From assembly GCA_964293305.1 (NCBI GenBank), contig CAXYYO010000001.1, forward strand, positions 186,001-250,000: a stretch of DNA of 64,000 nucleotides, read 5' to 3'. Shown here piece after piece: positions 60,852 to 64,000 of the stretch. Made by a program: the position numbers and the translations under genes. The stretch's first letter is position 1. Each line of letters starts with the position of its first letter. The notes beneath the pieces were generated by a model that saw nothing but the letters and a program-made list of their open reading frames with translations, was not told the origin of the DNA and searched no databases. This stretch comes from CALAGJ01 sp964293305 (GTDB lineage: Bacteria; Bacteroidota; Bacteroidia; Chitinophagales; Chitinophagaceae).

Positions 60852-61664
60852 TTAATCTTTGCTCAATAGTATGCAAATCCAGTTGTTTCTCTCTTCAATT
60901 TTCTGAAGCAATAACCCAGTATGCATGAGTGCCTTTTTCATATCTTTTTCATCGTCTGCAAGTAAACCACTCAGTAGCAAGTAACCACCTTTTTTAGTAG
61001 CATCCACAATGGCATTGAGGTGCTCCAAAATTATATGTCTATTAATATTGGCCAGCACAATGTCAAACTCACGGTTTTTTGGAGGTGCTTCTCCTTGCTT
61101 CAGATCAATTTGGCCACAATGGTTGATACTCATATTTTCCATAGCATTCTCGATACTCCAAGTGTCAATATCAATTGCATAAACTGATGCTGCACCTGCT
61201 TGTGCAGCCAATATGGCCAAAATCCCTGTACCTGTACCAAAATCGAAAATACTTTTTCCGCTGAAGTTTATTTCGAGCATAGTTTTAATCATAAGCCAAG
61301 TAGTGGCGTGATGGCCAGTTCCAAAACTCATTTTTGGAGTTATGATTAGGTCATAGGGATAATCATCTTTTTTTGGATGAAAAGATGCCCTTACAGATAC
61401 TTTATCTTCTACAACAATGGGTTCAAAATTGCTTTCCCAGATACTATTCCAATTTTTTGGATAAATAATTTCTGTTTTGTAGTGTATTGGATTTTCTTTT
61501 ACTGCTTCCTCAAATCCGCCAACACTAAAATCCAATTGAGGAATGTATGCATGCAATTCATTTTCTTCTTCTTCAAAGGATTCAAATCCCAAATCAAGCA
61601 GCTTGGCCATCCATCTGTCAGATGCTTCTCCACTAGTGCTTAAAGTAATCTTCAAATAATTCAT
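60852..61664 (-). CDS. prmA: Ribosomal protein L11 methyltransferase
   Basis: 270 residues. PrmA trimethylates ribosomal protein L11. The SAM-binding motif IFDFGTGTGILAILAAQAGA (residues about 138-157), YAIDIDTWSIENAMENM and DIVLANINRHI (the NxxP/N-type motif IV, here LANIN) with TPKMSFGTGHHATTWLM match the family. Shorter than E. coli PrmA (293), as in many Bacteroidota. It is 66 bp downstream of the pnp stop in the same direction, with a terminator in between. Confidence 0.92.
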   Translation of the reverse strand: MNYLKITLSTSGEASDRWMAKLLDLGFESFEEEENELHAYIPQLDFSVGGFEEAVKENPIHYKTEIIYPKNWNSIWESNFEPIVVEDKVSVRASFHPKKDDYPYDLIITPKMSFGTGHHATTWLMIKTMLEINFSGKSIFDFGTGTGILAILAAQAGAASVYAIDIDTWSIENAMENMSINHCGQIDLKQGEAPPKNREFDIVLANINRHIILEHLNAIVDATKKGGYLLLSGLLADDEKDMKKALMHTGLLLQKIEERNNWICILLSKD

Positions 61665-61672
61665 TTGCTAAA

Positions 61673-61702
61673 AAAACCTCCCAATTTTGGGAGGTTATTA
61701 TA
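61673..61702 (-). terminator. Terminator of pnp
   Basis: On the minus strand AACCTCCCAAAATTGGGAGG is a 10-bp-stem palindrome followed by TTTTTTTAG. It lies between pnp and prmA. Confidence 0.85.
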
Positions 61703-61714
61703 TTTTTAATGTGA

Positions 61715-63865
61715 CTAATTATTGTCATCCTGCCTGTCCCTTTGCATTTGTTCAGGCTTTGGCATTAATGCTTTCCGGCTCAATTTATACTTACCTGTTT
61801 TCTGATCTACAGCAAGTAATTTCACTTTTATCATATCGCCTTCGGCTAATACCCCATCGAGATTTTCTAACCGTTTCCAACTTACTTCACTAATATGAAG
61901 TAAACCTTCTTTCTTAGGTAAGAACTCTACAAAAGCACCATAGGGTTGTATGGTTTTTACTTTTGCTTCATAAACTTCACCAACTTCTGGCACAGCCACA
62001 ATGCCCTGAATTCTTGCATAAGCCCTATCTAAACCATCTTTTTCAGAAGAAAATATACTTACTTCTCCAAAGTTACCTACTTCTTCTATGGTAATAGTAG
62101 TACCTGTTTCTTTTTGCATTTCCTGTATTACTTTACCACCTGGTCCTATAACAGCTCCAATAAATTCTTTTTCTATTTTGAATTTAACCATTCGTGGCGC
62201 ATGTGGTTTTACATCATCACGAGGTTTGTCAATAGCTGCGTACATTGCTTCTAAAATATGTAATCTTCCATTACGAGCTTGCTCTAATGCTTGACGCATT
62301 AAATCCATACTAAGTCCATCAATTTTGATATCCATCTGTACACCACAAATTCCATCTCTTGTTCCTGTTACTTTGAAGTCCATATCGCCCAAATGATCTT
62401 CGTCACCAAGTATATCTGTGAGGATAGCATGCTTATTGTCGTTAGTACGGGTTATGAGGCCCATCGCTACGCCACTCACATGTTTTTTCAAAGGTACACC
62501 GGCATCCATCAGTGCAATTGAACCGGCACAAACAGTTGCCATCGAGGAAGAACCGTTACTTTCTAAAATATCACTTACAACTCTTACAGTGTATGCATAA
62601 TCTTCACTAGGCATCATTTGTCTTAAGCTGCGCAATGCTAAATTACCATGACCAACTTCACGCCTACTTTGCCCACGCATCATTTTTACTTCACCTGTGG
62701 AGAATGGAGGAAAATTATAATGTAAGAAAAATTTGCTGTATTTACTTTCCGCTGCACTTTCCTGTAGCAATTCATCCAATGGTGTACCAAAAGTTACGGA
62801 TGTAAGGGATTGCGTTTCACCACGAGTAAATAATGCTGATCCATGTGGTGTTGGCAATACATCGGCCTCCATATTTAGTGGACGAACAACTTCGTGAGCC
62901 CTACCATCTAATCGAACTTTATCATCCAGAATCATATCTCTCACCACATAATATTGTAGTTCGCCAGTGTAAAAACCAACCAGCGGTTTGTCCTCATCTG
63001 GAAGTTCACCAAGTGCAGTTACTACCTCTTGATTTAATTTTGAAAATGCATCTGAACGTTCGTGTTTTGCAGTATTGCCTCTGGCAATAGCCATCATTTT
63101 ATCTTTTGCAAGGGCAATGATTTTTTCATTGAGTGCTTCATTACGATAAGGTTTTGTATAATATCTTTTTTCTGTAATGCCCACTTTTGTCCTTAGCGCT
63201 TTTTGTGCTTCAATTTGAACCTGTATGGCTGAATGAGCTATCTCAAGTGCTTTTACAAGGTCGCCTTCGCTACACTCTTTACTTTCACCTTCCACCATTA
63301 CTAAGTTTTTCTCAGTAGCGGCAATCATAAAATCCATATCTGCGGATTTCATTTGCTCTGGTGAAGGGTTTATAACAAACTCACCAGAAACTCTTCCAAT
63401 TCTTACTTCAGATATAATTTCTTTAATGGGTATATCAGATACTGCTAATGCTGCACTTGCTGCAAGACAAGCCAAAGAATCTGGTAACACATTTTTATCG
63501 CTAGATACTAAACTTAACAAAACTTGAACATCGCAGAGGTAATCTTCTGGAAACAAAGGACGTAGTGCCCTATCAATTAACCTTGATGTAAGTATTTCAT
63601 AGTCATTTAAGCGTGCTTCTCTTTTAAAGAAAGAACCCGGAATACGGCCTGCCGATGCAAATTTTTCCTGATAATCTACAGACAAAGGAAAAAATGATTG
63701 ACCTGTTTTTGGCTCTTTTCCTGCACATACAGTGGCTAAGAGAATACAATTACCTTGGCGTACGGTAACTGCACCATCTGCCTGTCTGGCTAAGCGGCCG
63801 GTTTCTATGATTACTTCCTGACCGGATGGAAGATTAAATGAAACTTGTATAGGTTGTGATAACAT
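61715..63865 (-). CDS. pnp: Polyribonucleotide nucleotidyltransferase
   Basis: 716 residues, phosphorolytic 3'-5' exoribonuclease of RNA decay. Order: first RNase PH domain (about 1-220, VDYQEKFASAGRIPGSFFKREARLNDYEILTSRLIDR), helical linker, second RNase PH domain (about 310-540, GRGEVRPL-like LDGRAHEVVRPL, FSTGEVKMMRGQSRREVGHGNLA, LTDILGDEDHLGDMDFKVTGT), KH domain (IGAVIGPGGKVIQEMQKETG, about 570) and S1 domain (EVYEAKVKTIQPYGAFVEFLPKKEGLLHISE, about 630). rpsO, often just upstream, is not within the 135 bp left at the window edge. Confidence 0.97.
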   Translation of the reverse strand: MLSQPIQVSFNLPSGQEVIIETGRLARQADGAVTVRQGNCILLATVCAGKEPKTGQSFFPLSVDYQEKFASAGRIPGSFFKREARLNDYEILTSRLIDRALRPLFPEDYLCDVQVLLSLVSSDKNVLPDSLACLAASAALAVSDIPIKEIISEVRIGRVSGEFVINPSPEQMKSADMDFMIAATEKNLVMVEGESKECSEGDLVKALEIAHSAIQVQIEAQKALRTKVGITEKRYYTKPYRNEALNEKIIALAKDKMMAIARGNTAKHERSDAFSKLNQEVVTALGELPDEDKPLVGFYTGELQYYVVRDMILDDKVRLDGRAHEVVRPLNMEADVLPTPHGSALFTRGETQSLTSVTFGTPLDELLQESAAESKYSKFFLHYNFPPFSTGEVKMMRGQSRREVGHGNLALRSLRQMMPSEDYAYTVRVVSDILESNGSSSMATVCAGSIALMDAGVPLKKHVSGVAMGLITRTNDNKHAILTDILGDEDHLGDMDFKVTGTRDGICGVQMDIKIDGLSMDLMRQALEQARNGRLHILEAMYAAIDKPRDDVKPHAPRMVKFKIEKEFIGAVIGPGGKVIQEMQKETGTTITIEEVGNFGEVSIFSSEKDGLDRAYARIQGIVAVPEVGEVYEAKVKTIQPYGAFVEFLPKKEGLLHISEVSWKRLENLDGVLAEGDMIKVKLLAVDQKTGKYKLSRKALMPKPEQMQRDRQDDNN

Positions 63866-64000
63866 AAAATTTGTATTTTGATTTGATTCCTAACAGGTGC
63901 ATATCTGTTTTGTAGATACCGGAAAATGGAGTAGCGTGACCTGAAATTTCTAAAATTAGAACGGCAACTGTGAGAACATTTTTAAAAAAAAATTTTCCCA

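Overview
The window looks like a chromosomal segment of a low-GC Bacteroidota, most likely in or near Chitinophagaceae. Supporting evidence: many genes are preceded by the Bacteroidota -7 box TAnnTTTG rather than an E. coli type promoter; there is a type IX secretion (T9SS) C-terminal sorting domain; DUF4270 sits next to a short starch-synthase-like protein and panC; and several SPII lipoproteins are present. No ribosomal operon, phage, integrase, transposase or CRISPR array was seen.

Layout. 1-1581: two GT2 glycosyltransferases, the first cut by the window edge. 1.6-5.3 kb: a serine hydrolase, a UmuD-like protein whose catalytic residues are replaced, a divergent LigT-like protein that has lost its His motifs, and a thioesterase. 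Four copies of a dispersed repeat are threaded between these genes. 5.3-11 kb: haem-binding and Rieske proteins, panC, a starch-synthase-like half protein, DUF4270 and metK. 11-17 kb: cyanophycin synthetase, a GNAT protein, trpS and a thiolase. 17-27.5 kb: a 1,021-residue T9SS surface protein with 17-residue head repeats and an S74 chaperone, a GH31 enzyme, fabH, a C-terminal processing protease and cdsA. 27.5-40 kb: one long minus-strand exopolysaccharide cluster (wzc, wzy, wzx, one GT4, an SDR, a beta-helix protein and four sulfotransferases). 40-49.7 kb: DUF3089, a methyltransferase, a KOW protein, fabI, tRNA-Leu, tig, a saccharopine-dehydrogenase-like enzyme, dapB, and a TPR histidine kinase with its response regulator. 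49.8-50.1 kb: the RNase P RNA gene on the minus strand. 50.5-54.3 kb: ferritin, GH13, ndk, lolD and DUF2795. 54.5-58.6 kb: tetR, a decayed thiolase and a tight DinB/GNAT/DinB/ApbA gene string. 58.7-63.9 kb: a DUF3052-like protein, an M48 protease, plsY, prmA and pnp.

Most of the content is housekeeping or envelope biology. The points that stand out are: (i) a MITE-like repeat family in two size classes, about 185 bp and about 62 bp, with related terminal inverted repeats, one copy of which supplies the C-terminus of a GNAT protein; (ii) a divergent pair of apparently catalytically dead proteins (UmuD-like Ser to Ala and Lys to Arg; LigT-like without HxT motifs) separated by a strong dyad; (iii) a capsule/EPS cluster with four sulfotransferases and only one glycosyltransferase; (iv) a TetR gene with matching dyads before it and after it, the second in front of a thiolase pseudogene; and (v) rnpB. 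Family calls rest on motif recognition by eye, with no database search.
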